The notes: generated by a model not told the origin, from the sequence alone. Shown: positions 20,734 to 30,648, counted from the first letter of the stretch. The stretch is DNA of 64,000 nucleotides from an uncultured SAR116 cluster alpha proteobacterium (GCA_902578805.1 CACHEH010000001.1:62001-126000); one strand, 5' to 3'. Made by a program: numbers and translations.

Positions 20734-21537
20734 ATGAGTTTAGAAGAATTAAAAAAAATACCTTACGGAAAGTCTGCAATAGAGCTTAAAAACATTAGCT
20801 TAGCTTTTGGAGGTGTGAAAGCTCTAACAGATGTATCCTTTGATGTAAAAAAAGGCGAAGTATTTGCAATTATAGGGCCCAATGGAGCAGGTAAATCTTC
20901 CATGTTAAATGTTATAAATGGGTTTTATAAACCTACAAGTGGCATAATAAATTTTGCTGGCACAGACAGAAATGAAATGGAACCTGAATTAGCAGCAAAA
21001 AGTGGAATTGCTAGAACATTTCAAAATATAGCATTATTTAAAGGAATGAGCACATTAGATAATCTTATGACCGGAAGATTGTTAAAACAAAAGCAAAACC
21101 TTTTAATGCAGGCACTATATTTTGGTCCAGTGGCAAAAGAAGAAGAAGAACACCGAGAAAGAGTTGAAAGAGTTATAGATTTTTTAGACCTTCAATCAAT
21201 TAGACGTACACCTGTAGGTTCACTCCCATATGGTCTACAAAAAAGAGTGGAGCTTGGTCGTGCATTAGCAATGGAACCAGAAATACTTTTACTTGATGAA
21301 CCTATGGCAGGTATGAATGTAGAAGAAAAGCAAGATATGAGTAGATTTGTTCTTACAGTAAATAATGAATTAAAGACAACAATAGTATTAATAGAACACG
21401 ACATGGGTGTCGTGATGGATATTTCAGATAGAATAGTTGTATTGGACTATGGAAAAAAAATTGGATCTGGGTTACCTAAAGAAATTAGAAACAACAAAGC
21501 AGTTATTGATGCATATCTAGGTGTGTCTGATGATTAA
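20734..21537 (+). CDS. Branched-chain amino acid-type ABC transporter ATP-binding protein (LivG-like), cassette 1
   Basis: Walker A GPNGAGKSS, Walker B LLLDEPMAGM, LivG-like IEHDMGVVMDISDRIVVLDYG. Confidence 0.92.
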   Translation: MSLEELKKIPYGKSAIELKNISLAFGGVKALTDVSFDVKKGEVFAIIGPNGAGKSSMLNVINGFYKPTSGIINFAGTDRNEMEPELAAKSGIARTFQNIALFKGMSTLDNLMTGRLLKQKQNLLMQALYFGPVAKEEEEHRERVERVIDFLDLQSIRRTPVGSLPYGLQKRVELGRALAMEPEILLLDEPMAGMNVEEKQDMSRFVLTVNNELKTTIVLIEHDMGVVMDISDRIVVLDYGKKIGSGLPKEIRNNKAVIDAYLGVSDD

Positions 21538-21552
21538 TAAGGAAATTGTTTT

Positions 21553-22557
21553 ATGAGTGTAGAATTACTTAATTTTATTGAAACGGTATTGAATGGATTA
21601 ATGTCCGGAGTGATGTATTCACTCGTAGCTTTAGGATTTGTTTTGATTTTTAAGGCATCTGGAGTTTTCAACTTTGCCCAGGGCGTTTTTGCTCTCTTTG
21701 CTGCGCTTACTCTAGTTGGTTATCAAACAGGTCAAGTGCCTTTCGCACATCTAATAAATGAACTTTTTGGAACGAATTATCATAATTGGTATGCCTCGAT
21801 GCCAAATTTTTTTGCAATATTATTAACTATGGTAACCATGATTGCTCTTGCATGGATAATAGAACGACTAGTTCTAAAACACCTTGTTAATCAAGATCCA
21901 ATAATCTTATTTATGGCAACTATTGGTTTAGCTTTTGCACTCGAAGGAGTTGGTGATTTAATGTGGGGATCTGATGTTAAGGTTTTAGACGTTGGCATTC
22001 CGAGTGGAGGATCAATCTGGTTAGAAGAAGCGACAATTGGTCTTGCCGCAGAGGGTAGTGACTATTATGGAATGTATGTGGATGTCTTAAATATTTGGGC
22101 AACAGTAATTGCTGTCATTTTAGTTGTATCCCTAGCTCTTTTCTCACAGTATACAAAAACAGGAAGAGCATTAAGAGCTGTTGCTGACGATCATCAAGCT
22201 GCATTGTCAGTTGGCATTTCACTAAGAAGTATTTGGATACTTGTTTGGGCTATTTCTGGTTTTATTGCAATGGTAGCTGGTATTATGTGGGGAACTGAGT
22301 CAGGGGTTCAGTTTTCTTTATCATTAATAGCCTTGAAAGCATTACCAGTTCTCATACTGGGTGGCTTCACCTCTATACCTGGAGCTATTATCGGTGGTTT
22401 AATGATAGGTGTAGGTGAAAAATTAGCCGAAATTTATATAGGAGGTTATTTTGAAACAGGTGCAATTGAAAATTGGTTTGCCTACGTCATGGCTTTAGTC
22501 TTTTTATTATTTCGTCCACAAGGTTTATTTGGCGATAAGATTATCGAGAGGGTTTAA
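21553..22557 (+). CDS. HAAT ABC transporter permease (LivH-like), cassette 1
   Basis: LNGLMSGVMYSLVALGFVLIFKASGVFNFAQG. Confidence 0.92.
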   Translation: MSVELLNFIETVLNGLMSGVMYSLVALGFVLIFKASGVFNFAQGVFALFAALTLVGYQTGQVPFAHLINELFGTNYHNWYASMPNFFAILLTMVTMIALAWIIERLVLKHLVNQDPIILFMATIGLAFALEGVGDLMWGSDVKVLDVGIPSGGSIWLEEATIGLAAEGSDYYGMYVDVLNIWATVIAVILVVSLALFSQYTKTGRALRAVADDHQAALSVGISLRSIWILVWAISGFIAMVAGIMWGTESGVQFSLSLIALKALPVLILGGFTSIPGAIIGGLMIGVGEKLAEIYIGGYFETGAIENWFAYVMALVFLLFRPQGLFGDKIIERV

Positions 22558-22562
22558 ATTTA

Positions 22563-23642
22563 ATGATTTACAAAGAAACTGGTCAATACAAATCTTCATA
22601 TAAATCAGACCACGCAATTTTTCCTCTGTTACAGGATAAAATAGCATTTAGCACACTTATGTTTGTCGCTTTTTTAATAATACCATTTGTAATTAATAGT
22701 TACTGGGAAAAAGCTATCCTAGTTCCATTTTTGATATTTTCATTAGCTGCAATAGGTTTAAATATTTTAACTGGATATTGTGGTCAAGTATCATTAGGAA
22801 CGGGTGGATTTATGGCTGTTGGGGCTTTCTCAACTTATAAGATTATGACCTATTTCCCAGATATGAATATTATGATTATTATCCTTATTTCGGGACTGAT
22901 AACAGCTGCTGTTGGTATTATTTTTGGTCTTCCATCTCTCAGAATTAAAGGTTTTTATTTAGCTGTTGCTACACTTGCGTCTCAGTTTTTTCTAGTTTGG
23001 TTGTTTAACAAAGTTCCATGGTTTTATAATTACTCTGATACAGGTCAAATTACTGTTTCAGAAAGAACGATGTTTGGTATTCCCGTTACAGGAGCTGAGG
23101 CCCCTTCATACGCAACTTATTTGTTCTGTTTAGTTCTAGTAGTATTATTAAGTTTCGCTGCCAAAAATTTAATAAGAAGCAAAATGGGTCGCTCTTGGAT
23201 GGCTATCAGAGATATGGATATTGCTGCAGAAATTATTGGTGTGCCACCTCTTAAGACAAAGTTATCAGCATTTGCAATAAGCTCATTCTACATTGGTATT
23301 GCTGGGGCATTGTATTTTGCAGTCTTTTTAGGTGCTATTGAAGTTACAGAATCATTTGATATTATGACAATCTCATTTCCAGTTTTATTTATGATTATTA
23401 TTGGAGGACTTGGTTCAATGTTAGGCTCATTCCTAGGAGCTGCATTCGTTGTTACCTTACCAATAGGTCTAAAATTTCTTATGGTTGATATGGTTGGTCT
23501 TTCAGCTGTAACAGCAAAACATTTTGAGATAACAATCTGGGGATTATTAATGATAGTATTTTTAATTGTAGAGCCACATGGCCTTGCAAGACTTTGGTCC
23601 ATCGCAAAAGAAAAGTTAAGAAGATGGCCGTTCCCCTACTAA
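22563..23642 (+). CDS. HAAT ABC transporter permease (LivM-like), cassette 1
   Basis: AIGLNILTGYCGQVSLGTGGFMAVGAF; IIGGLGSMLGSFLGA. Confidence 0.92.
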   Translation: MIYKETGQYKSSYKSDHAIFPLLQDKIAFSTLMFVAFLIIPFVINSYWEKAILVPFLIFSLAAIGLNILTGYCGQVSLGTGGFMAVGAFSTYKIMTYFPDMNIMIIILISGLITAAVGIIFGLPSLRIKGFYLAVATLASQFFLVWLFNKVPWFYNYSDTGQITVSERTMFGIPVTGAEAPSYATYLFCLVLVVLLSFAAKNLIRSKMGRSWMAIRDMDIAAEIIGVPPLKTKLSAFAISSFYIGIAGALYFAVFLGAIEVTESFDIMTISFPVLFMIIIGGLGSMLGSFLGAAFVVTLPIGLKFLMVDMVGLSAVTAKHFEITIWGLLMIVFLIVEPHGLARLWSIAKEKLRRWPFPY

Positions 23643-23689
23643 ATGTAATTTAGTAGATAATTTTAATTTTTTCTCTAAGGGAGGATCTA

Positions 23690-24985
23690 ATGAGAATAAA
23701 ACAACTTTTAATAGGAATGACAGCGTCTGTTATTGCTGTTTCTAGTTATATAGAAATGGCTGTTGCAGATCTGAAGTTTCCTATGTTGGTTTACCGAACA
23801 GGAGCTTATGCACCTAATGGTATTCCAAACGCTGATGGTTTTGTAGATTACTACAAAATGATCAATGCCAGAGATGGTGGTATCGGTGGTGAGAAAATCT
23901 TACACCCCGAGTGTGAGACAGGATATAAGACTCAAGTTGGTGTTGAGTGTTATGAAAAAAATAAAAAAGACGCTATGGTATTTCAGCCAATGTCAACAGG
24001 TATTACTTATCAGTTAATACCAAAAGCTACAGCTGATGGTGTTACTGTTTACTCAACAGGATATGGAAGAACTTCTGCTGCAAATGGTAAAGTTTTCAAG
24101 TGGATTTTTAATGCTCCAGTTACTTACTGGGACGGTGCATCTATTGCCGTTAGACATATCTTAAAGCAAAACTTTGGTAATATCAAAGGTAAAAAGATTG
24201 CGCTTGTGTATCATAACTCTGCATATGGTAAGGAGCCAATCAGAACATTAGAAACACTTGCAAAAAAACATGGTTATAAACTAATGTTATTGCCTGTAGA
24301 TCATCCAGGACAAGAGCAGAAAGCTACCTGGTTAAAAATTCGTAAGGCTCGTCCTAACTACGTTCTTATGTGGGGTTGGGGTGTGATGAACCAAGTTGCA
24401 ATCAAATCTGCTGCGTCTATTAAATTTCCAATGGAAAATTTCATCGGAATTTGGTGGTCAGGTTCTGAAAACGACGTGCTACCAGCTGGCCAAGGCGCAC
24501 ATGGATACAAGTCTTTAACTTTCAATGCTCCTGGTACTAACTATCAAGTACATAAAGATATTAAGAAATATGTTCATGATAAAGGCGAAGCTTCAGGTGA
24601 TGGATCTCACTTTGGAACAGTTCTTTACAATAGAGGTTTATTCCAAGCAATGGTTCAAGTTGAAGCTGCTGCAGTCGCACAGAAAATCCACGGTACTTCA
24701 AAAATCACTCCTGCCATGTACAGAGATGGTATGGAAAATGTGAATTTAAGTGCTAAAAGATTAGAAGAGCTAGGTTTCAAAGACTTTGCTCCTCCTTTTA
24801 AAAATTCATGTGAAAATCATGGTGGTAGTGGACTTGCTGCAGTACAGCAGTGGGATGCTAAAACTAAAAAGTGGAACATGATTACTGAGTATATGTATGG
24901 AGACTCTGATGTGGTGCAAAAGTTAATTGCTGAAGATTCATCTAAATATGCTGCTGAGCAAAAAATTGCTGAGCGTTGTAACTAA
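23690..24985 (+). CDS. HAAT ABC transporter substrate-binding protein, cassette 1
   Basis: Sec-type N-terminal signal, periplasmic binding fold sequence, position between permease and ATPase genes. Confidence 0.85.
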   Translation: MRIKQLLIGMTASVIAVSSYIEMAVADLKFPMLVYRTGAYAPNGIPNADGFVDYYKMINARDGGIGGEKILHPECETGYKTQVGVECYEKNKKDAMVFQPMSTGITYQLIPKATADGVTVYSTGYGRTSAANGKVFKWIFNAPVTYWDGASIAVRHILKQNFGNIKGKKIALVYHNSAYGKEPIRTLETLAKKHGYKLMLLPVDHPGQEQKATWLKIRKARPNYVLMWGWGVMNQVAIKSAASIKFPMENFIGIWWSGSENDVLPAGQGAHGYKSLTFNAPGTNYQVHKDIKKYVHDKGEASGDGSHFGTVLYNRGLFQAMVQVEAAAVAQKIHGTSKITPAMYRDGMENVNLSAKRLEELGFKDFAPPFKNSCENHGGSGLAAVQQWDAKTKKWNMITEYMYGDSDVVQKLIAEDSSKYAAEQKIAERCN

Positions 24986-24992
24986 AAAAATT

Positions 24993-25016
24993 GAGAGCCT
25001 ATTAATTTAGGCTCTC
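24993..25016 (+). terminator. Intercistronic hairpin downstream of cassette 1 substrate-binding protein
   Basis: GAGAGCCTA-TTAATT-TAGGCTCTC, 9 bp perfect stem, followed by only TTTA; weak terminator or mRNA-stabilising stem. Confidence 0.65.
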
Positions 25017-25037
25017 TTTACACATAGGAATTATAAA

Positions 25038-25877
25038 ATGGATGACATAAAGGTAACAAAAAATAAAAAAAGGAATGCATCTGAAGATGTTTTGATTGTT
25101 AATAATATTGAAGTTGTTTATAGCCATGTTATCCTAGTCTTAAAAGGGGTAAGTCTGAATGTAAAAAAAGGTGGTATTACTGCTTTACTTGGAGGTAATG
25201 GAGCTGGAAAGAGTACTACTTTAAAATCAATAAGTAATTTACTCGCATCTGAAAGAGGAGAAGTTACAAAAGGGTCAGTTACGTTTGGTAATGAGTTAAT
25301 TCACAATCTTGATCCCTCACAACTAGTAAAAAAAGGTGTTATTCAAGTTATGGAGGGAAGACACTGCTTTGAACATTTAACTGTTGAAGAAAATCTACTT
25401 ACTGGCGCTTATACTCGAACCAATAATAAAGAAGTGAAAGATGACTTAGAACGAGTTTACGGATATTTTCCTAGACTGCGCGACAGAAGAACATCTTTAG
25501 CAGGCTATACTTCTGGCGGTGAACAACAAATGATTGCAATTGGAAGAGCGCTAATGGCTCATCCTACTATGATTTTACTTGATGAACCTTCTATGGGCCT
25601 TGCTCCTCAGTTAGTTAAACAAATATTTGAAATAGTTTCTGAAATAAATAGAAAAGAAGGAGTGACAATTTTATTAGCAGAACAGAATACTAATATGGCA
25701 CTTCAATATGCAGAGTACGCGTACATCCTAGAAAATGGCCGTGTTGTTATGGAAGGTACTGCTGAGTCAATGAGAGATAACGAGGATGTAAAAGAATTTT
25801 ATCTAGGAATCTCAGGTGAAGGAAGACAATCTTTTAAAGATGTAAAACAATATCGCAGACGTAAAAGATGGTTATAA
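25038..25877 (+). CDS. HAAT ABC transporter ATP-binding protein (LivF-like), cassette 1
   Basis: GGNGAGKSTTLKSI, TSGGEQQMIAIGRALM, LLDEPSMGLAP. Confidence 0.92.
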   Translation: MDDIKVTKNKKRNASEDVLIVNNIEVVYSHVILVLKGVSLNVKKGGITALLGGNGAGKSTTLKSISNLLASERGEVTKGSVTFGNELIHNLDPSQLVKKGVIQVMEGRHCFEHLTVEENLLTGAYTRTNNKEVKDDLERVYGYFPRLRDRRTSLAGYTSGGEQQMIAIGRALMAHPTMILLDEPSMGLAPQLVKQIFEIVSEINRKEGVTILLAEQNTNMALQYAEYAYILENGRVVMEGTAESMRDNEDVKEFYLGISGEGRQSFKDVKQYRRRKRWL

Positions 25878-25884
25878 TATTTAA

Positions 25885-27129
25885 ATGATTAAAAATAAAT
25901 TTTTTGATGATCTAGAAACACGTTCAGTTGATGAAAGAAATAATGATCATTTAGAAAAAATAAATAATCTAATTAAAAATGCTAAAAATAATAAAAATCA
26001 ATCTTTAAGACTTGATAAACCTCTTGAGACTTTAGAAGATTTAAGCTCGATAACTTTGTTGAGAAAATCAGAATTAATTCAAAAACAATCTAATTTTCCA
26101 CCATTTGCGGAATTAAATGTTTCTGAGATTAGAGATTTTGCACATATATATAGATCTCCTGGACCTATATATGACCTAGATGGTCACTCAAAAGATTGGT
26201 GGAGATTTTCTAGAGCTTTGCACGCTGCTGGTTTTGGTTATGGTGATATTGTACAAAACTGTTTTTCTTATCATTTTACTCCTGCAGGCGCCATGTTTGA
26301 AGAAGCGGCAAAAATTTTAAAATGTACAGTTTTTCCAGCAGGTGGAGAAAATACTGACTTACAATTAGAAGTAATGAAAGATATTGGTACAACTGCTTAT
26401 GTAGGTGTTCCGGATTTTTTAAAAATCATCCTAGAAAAAGCCGATGAAAAAAATATATCACTTTCAAAATTGACAAAAGCAATAGTAACCGGAGGACCTC
26501 TATTTCCTGCAGTTGCTCAAAATTTTAGAAAAAGAAACATTCATGTTAGACAATGCTATGGAACAGCAGATTTGGGACTTGTTGCTTATGAAGCAGCAGA
26601 AAATGATGGAATGGTTATAGATGAAAATGTAATTTTAGAGATCGTTAAACCGGGCACTGGAAAACCCTTAAATGATGGTGAAGTAGGGGAAGTTGTCGTA
26701 ACTGTTTTAAATAATTATGAGTTACCTATAATTAGGTTTGCTACAGGTGATCTTTCGGCAATATTAGAAGGAAGTAGTTCAACTGGTAGAACTAATAAAC
26801 GAATAAAAGGTTGGATGGGTAGAGCAGACCAAACAACAAAAGTTAGAGGTATGTTTGTTCAACCCTCACAAGTTAATAAAATTTTAGAAACTTTAAAGAT
26901 TAATGGCTCTGCCAGAATGATTGTTAGCAGGTCAAATGATAAAGATGAATTACTGTTGAAAGTTGAGGCTGAGGTTACAGATATAGATCAGATAGAATCT
27001 TTGCAACAAAAGATATCTGACGAAATAAAAAATATTATAAATTTAAGAGGTAATGCTAAAATAGTCCCCATAAAAAGTTTACCAAATGATGGTAAAGTGA
27101 TAGATGATATACGTGATTTTGGAGAGTAA
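25885..27129 (+). CDS. Phenylacetate-CoA ligase (PaaK)-like protein lacking canonical P-loop
   Basis: PaaK-like layout (PPFAEL, VTGGPLFPAV, CYGTADLGL, RFATGDLSA, GRADQTTKVRGMFVQP) but RSPGPIYDLDG where SSGTTGKPT is expected. Confidence 0.8.
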   Translation: MIKNKFFDDLETRSVDERNNDHLEKINNLIKNAKNNKNQSLRLDKPLETLEDLSSITLLRKSELIQKQSNFPPFAELNVSEIRDFAHIYRSPGPIYDLDGHSKDWWRFSRALHAAGFGYGDIVQNCFSYHFTPAGAMFEEAAKILKCTVFPAGGENTDLQLEVMKDIGTTAYVGVPDFLKIILEKADEKNISLSKLTKAIVTGGPLFPAVAQNFRKRNIHVRQCYGTADLGLVAYEAAENDGMVIDENVILEIVKPGTGKPLNDGEVGEVVVTVLNNYELPIIRFATGDLSAILEGSSSTGRTNKRIKGWMGRADQTTKVRGMFVQPSQVNKILETLKINGSARMIVSRSNDKDELLLKVEAEVTDIDQIESLQQKISDEIKNIINLRGNAKIVPIKSLPNDGKVIDDIRDFGE

Positions 27130-27132
27130 AAA

Positions 27133-27882
27133 ATGAAAATAGAAAATGTTAAAGCTGTTATTACAGGTGCAGGAAGTGGTCTTGGTGAAGGAACTGCTAG
27201 ATACTTAAAAAATAAAGGAGCAGAGGTACTACTGATTGATTTAAATGCTGATGGACTAAAGAAGGTTGCTGATGACATAAATTGTAAATACATTGTTGGA
27301 GATGTTTCTAACGAAGAAGAAATGAAAAATGCCATTAATGATTTTAATGAGATAAATTGCTTAGTTAATTGTGCAGGTATTGCAGTTGGGGCTAAAGTTG
27401 TATCGAGTAGAGGTATGCATGATTTAGGATTATTTGAAAAGGTTCTAAAAGTAAACTTAATTGGTAGCTTTAATATGCTCAGATTGTGCGCTGACAAAAT
27501 GCAAGCCAATGAACCTGACAAAGAAGGTGAAAAAGGGGTTGTCATTAATACTGCTTCAGTGGCAGCTTATGACGGTCAGGTAGGACAAGCAGCTTATTCT
27601 GCTTCAAAAGGTGGTATAGTTGGTATGACTTTACCTATTGCTCGTGAACTTGCATCAAATGGTATCAGGGTAAATACTATTGCACCAGGGTTGTTTGCCA
27701 CTGCCATGCTTGCAGGAATGAGTGACGAAGTTCAAAAAAGCTTAATTGCTACTACTGTCTTTCCCAAACGTTTAGGTACACCTTTGGAGTACGCGATGTT
27801 AGTAGAGAGCATTGTGACTAACGTATTACTTAATGGTGAAACGATTAGACTTGATGGTTCAGTTCGTTTAGCTCCTAGATAA
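27133..27882 (+). CDS. Short-chain dehydrogenase (3-hydroxyacyl-CoA dehydrogenase type II-like)
   Basis: TGAGSGLGEGTA, NCAGIA, YSASKGG. Confidence 0.85.
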   Translation: MKIENVKAVITGAGSGLGEGTARYLKNKGAEVLLIDLNADGLKKVADDINCKYIVGDVSNEEEMKNAINDFNEINCLVNCAGIAVGAKVVSSRGMHDLGLFEKVLKVNLIGSFNMLRLCADKMQANEPDKEGEKGVVINTASVAAYDGQVGQAAYSASKGGIVGMTLPIARELASNGIRVNTIAPGLFATAMLAGMSDEVQKSLIATTVFPKRLGTPLEYAMLVESIVTNVLLNGETIRLDGSVRLAPR

Positions 27883-27903
27883 TATATATAGTGTATTTTC
27901 TTT

Positions 27904-28356
27904 ATGAAACTTAAGCCAAAATATTTCGAAGATTTTGAGGTGGGTTTAAGTTTTGAATCTGAACCTACCTTAGTAACAAAGGATGAGATAATTGACTTTG
28001 CTTCAAAATACGACCCTCAGTCATTCCACTTAGATGAAGAAGTTGCTAAGAATGGTCCATTTGGTCAGTTAACGTCAAGTGGATTTATGACACTAGGTAA
28101 ATCATTTACACAAATTTTTAAAACTGGTGTTTATGATGGAACAAGCATGGGTGCTTGGGGAATTGACGAGCTAAGGTGGACTAAACCTGTGTATCCAGGA
28201 GATTTATTAAAAACAAAAATAGAAGTTCTAGAGGCAAAAAAATCAGCAAAAAACCCTAGAAGGGGTACTACAAGGTTAAAGCACACTGTAACAAATCAGG
28301 AAAATGAAATTGTTATGACATGGATATCTAATCAAATGCTAAGAACAAAGTCTTAA
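27904..28356 (+). CDS. MaoC-like (R)-hydratase/dehydratase
   Basis: 150 aa; ITKDEIIDFASKYDPQSFHLDEE hot-dog MaoC motif. Confidence 0.85.
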   Translation: MKLKPKYFEDFEVGLSFESEPTLVTKDEIIDFASKYDPQSFHLDEEVAKNGPFGQLTSSGFMTLGKSFTQIFKTGVYDGTSMGAWGIDELRWTKPVYPGDLLKTKIEVLEAKKSAKNPRRGTTRLKHTVTNQENEIVMTWISNQMLRTKS

Positions 28357-28383
28357 TCTCAATAGCTCAATTTTATTTCTAGA

Positions 28384-29133
28384 CTATATAGTTCTACCAC
28401 CATCTACAGGTAATACTATACCAGTGACTAATTCAGCATCATCTGATGCTAAATAAACAGCAGCAGAAGCAATGTCAGATGCCATAGAAAACCTTCCTAA
28501 GGGAATAGTAGATATAAATTTTTCTCTATTTTCTTTAGTATCTTTACCTATAAATTGTGGAAGAAGAGGTGTGTCACCTGCTACAGGAGCAATACAATTA
28601 ACTCTAATTTTGTCTGGAGCAAGTTCGATTGCTAAGGCCTTCGACATAAAATTAACAGCACCTTTTGTGGAACCATACCAGGTCAGTCCTGGTCTTGGAC
28701 TAATACCCGCTGTTGAACCAATGTTTATAATGTTACCTCTATGTGACGATGCCCGCCAAAATGGTATAACTGCTTTAATCATATGGAAAATTGAGAAAAC
28801 ATTAATGTCATAAACTTTTTTAAATGTTTCCTCATCAATATCTAACATTGGTGCATTAACATGTGTCCATCCAGCATTATTTATAACAATGTCTATAACT
28901 GTAAATTTTTTCAAAGTAGTCTTAACAGCCTTATCCACTTCTTCACTTTTAGTAACGTCACAATTTATAGCAATTGTGCTTTTTCCAAGATTGTCTGATA
29001 AAAGTTTGGCAGATTCATAATTTATATCTAAGATAGCAACTTTTGCACCTTCTTCTACAAACCTTTGTGCCATCCCTTTACCAAACCCTGACGCAGCTCC
29101 AGTGATTAATGCAACTTTATTTAACAACTTCAT
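28384..29133 (-). CDS. Short-chain dehydrogenase/reductase
   Basis: TGAASGFGKGMAQ, NNAGWT, YGSTKGA, LPVDGGRTI. Confidence 0.88.
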   Translation of the reverse strand: MKLLNKVALITGAASGFGKGMAQRFVEEGAKVAILDINYESAKLLSDNLGKSTIAINCDVTKSEEVDKAVKTTLKKFTVIDIVINNAGWTHVNAPMLDIDEETFKKVYDINVFSIFHMIKAVIPFWRASSHRGNIINIGSTAGISPRPGLTWYGSTKGAVNFMSKALAIELAPDKIRVNCIAPVAGDTPLLPQFIGKDTKENREKFISTIPLGRFSMASDIASAAVYLASDDAELVTGIVLPVDGGRTI

Positions 29134-29151
29134 TTTTATCTCCGAGCAACT

Positions 29152-29877
29152 TTATACTGCTAAATATTTTTTCATTGTCTTTGTATCTTTTTTTAATTCT
29201 GAAATTGTATTTTCGTAAACAATAGTTCCCTTATCTATTAGAGCAACATTATCTGCGATTGCAAAACAAAACCTTATATTTTGTTCAGCTATAATTATTG
29301 TTACCTCTGTTTTTTGCAGATTTTTTATTAACCTTGCAATGTCTTGTACTATAATTGGAGCTAAACCTTCTGAGGGTTCATCCAATAATAAGATATCTGG
29401 GTTTCCCATTAATGTTCGGGCAATAGACAACATTTGTTGTTCACCACCAGATAACAAACCTGCGTCTCTACCTTTTAATTCTTTCAATAAAGGAAAAAAA
29501 TTATAAATTTCATTTAAATGAAACATGTCTTTTTTGTTTGAATTTACCTTTGCACCAATCAATAGATTTTCTTCAACGGTGTGGGATTTAAAAACTTGTC
29601 TATCTTCTGGAACATAACCTACACCTTGTTTTGAAATTTCATAAGATACCAATTTTTCAAAATTTTTATCATTTATTTTATAACTTCCAGATTTAATTGG
29701 AACTAACCCTATCAATGATTTGAGCGTTGTACTTTTACCTGCACCATTTCTGCCTAAAAGTGCTAAAGTTTTGCCTTTTGTAGCATTTAATGATAAGTCA
29801 AATAATATTTGAGATGTGCCATAATAAACATTTAATTTATGGAGGCAAAGATAATTATTAAGTTTCATATTTGACAC
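29152..29877 (-). CDS. HAAT ABC transporter ATP-binding protein (LivF-like), cassette 2
   Basis: GRNGAGKSTTLKSL, LSGGEQQMLSIARTLM, LLDEPSEGLAP. Confidence 0.92.
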   Translation of the reverse strand: MSNMKLNNYLCLHKLNVYYGTSQILFDLSLNATKGKTLALLGRNGAGKSTTLKSLIGLVPIKSGSYKINDKNFEKLVSYEISKQGVGYVPEDRQVFKSHTVEENLLIGAKVNSNKKDMFHLNEIYNFFPLLKELKGRDAGLLSGGEQQMLSIARTLMGNPDILLLDEPSEGLAPIIVQDIARLIKNLQKTEVTIIIAEQNIRFCFAIADNVALIDKGTIVYENTISELKKDTKTMKKYLAV

Positions 29878-29883
29878 CTTAAA

Positions 29884-30633
29884 TTAAACTGCTTCAAAAT
29901 CTTCACCCAAATATGCATTTATAACCTCTTCATTGTTTTTTATTTCTTGGGGTGAACCTGAAGCCAATAAAGAACCATATCTTAATACATGAATTCTTTG
30001 TGAAATTTTAAAAACTATGTCCATGTCATGCTCAATAAATATAAGTGTAAGTTTTTTCAACTTCCAAAGTCTTTCAATTGTTTCTACCATTTTCCATCTT
30101 TCTTCAGGTCCCATACCTGCAGTAGGCTCATCTAACATCAAAATTTTTGGGTCTAAAGATAAAGCTAAACCTATGTCTAAGACTTTTTGATCTCCATGCG
30201 AAATGTTAGAGCAAATTACGTTAGATAAACTTTTCATTTCTAATATTTCTAGTAACTCTTCAGCTTCCTCTTCAAGTGCTTTTGAGTGAAACGGAATAAA
30301 TAATTTTTCAGCTTGATTATTCTTACTCATTAAGGATGACATTAATGATTCTTTTACTGTTAATGAAGGGAAAATATTAGAAATTTGAAATGCTCTACTA
30401 ATTCCTTTTAAGACTATATTTCTTGTTGAGAGATTGGTAATATCTTCATCCTCAAGTTTTACTTTGCCAGAATCAACCTTTAACTTCCCTGTAATTAAAT
30501 TAAATAATGTAGTTTTACCTGCACCATTTGGACCAATAATCGATGAAAGTGATCCCTCAGGAAATTCAAGTGTTACATTATTAGTTGCAACCACACCACC
30601 AAAAGATTTACTTAAATTTGATATACTTAACAA
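29884..30633 (-). CDS. HAAT ABC transporter ATP-binding protein (LivG-like), cassette 2
   Basis: GPNGAGKTTLFNLITG, LMLDEPTAGMGPEE, IEHDMDIVFKIS. Confidence 0.92.
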   Translation of the reverse strand: MLSISNLSKSFGGVVATNNVTLEFPEGSLSSIIGPNGAGKTTLFNLITGKLKVDSGKVKLEDEDITNLSTRNIVLKGISRAFQISNIFPSLTVKESLMSSLMSKNNQAEKLFIPFHSKALEEEAEELLEILEMKSLSNVICSNISHGDQKVLDIGLALSLDPKILMLDEPTAGMGPEERWKMVETIERLWKLKKLTLIFIEHDMDIVFKISQRIHVLRYGSLLASGSPQEIKNNEEVINAYLGEDFEAV

Positions 30634-30648
30634 GAATCACCTTTATTA

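Noticed and set aside
26988-27545. 185-aa minus-strand ORF antisense to the PaaK-like end and SDR
   Set aside because: Low-complexity Ser/Pro-rich shadow translation of two well-supported plus-strand genes; no motif.
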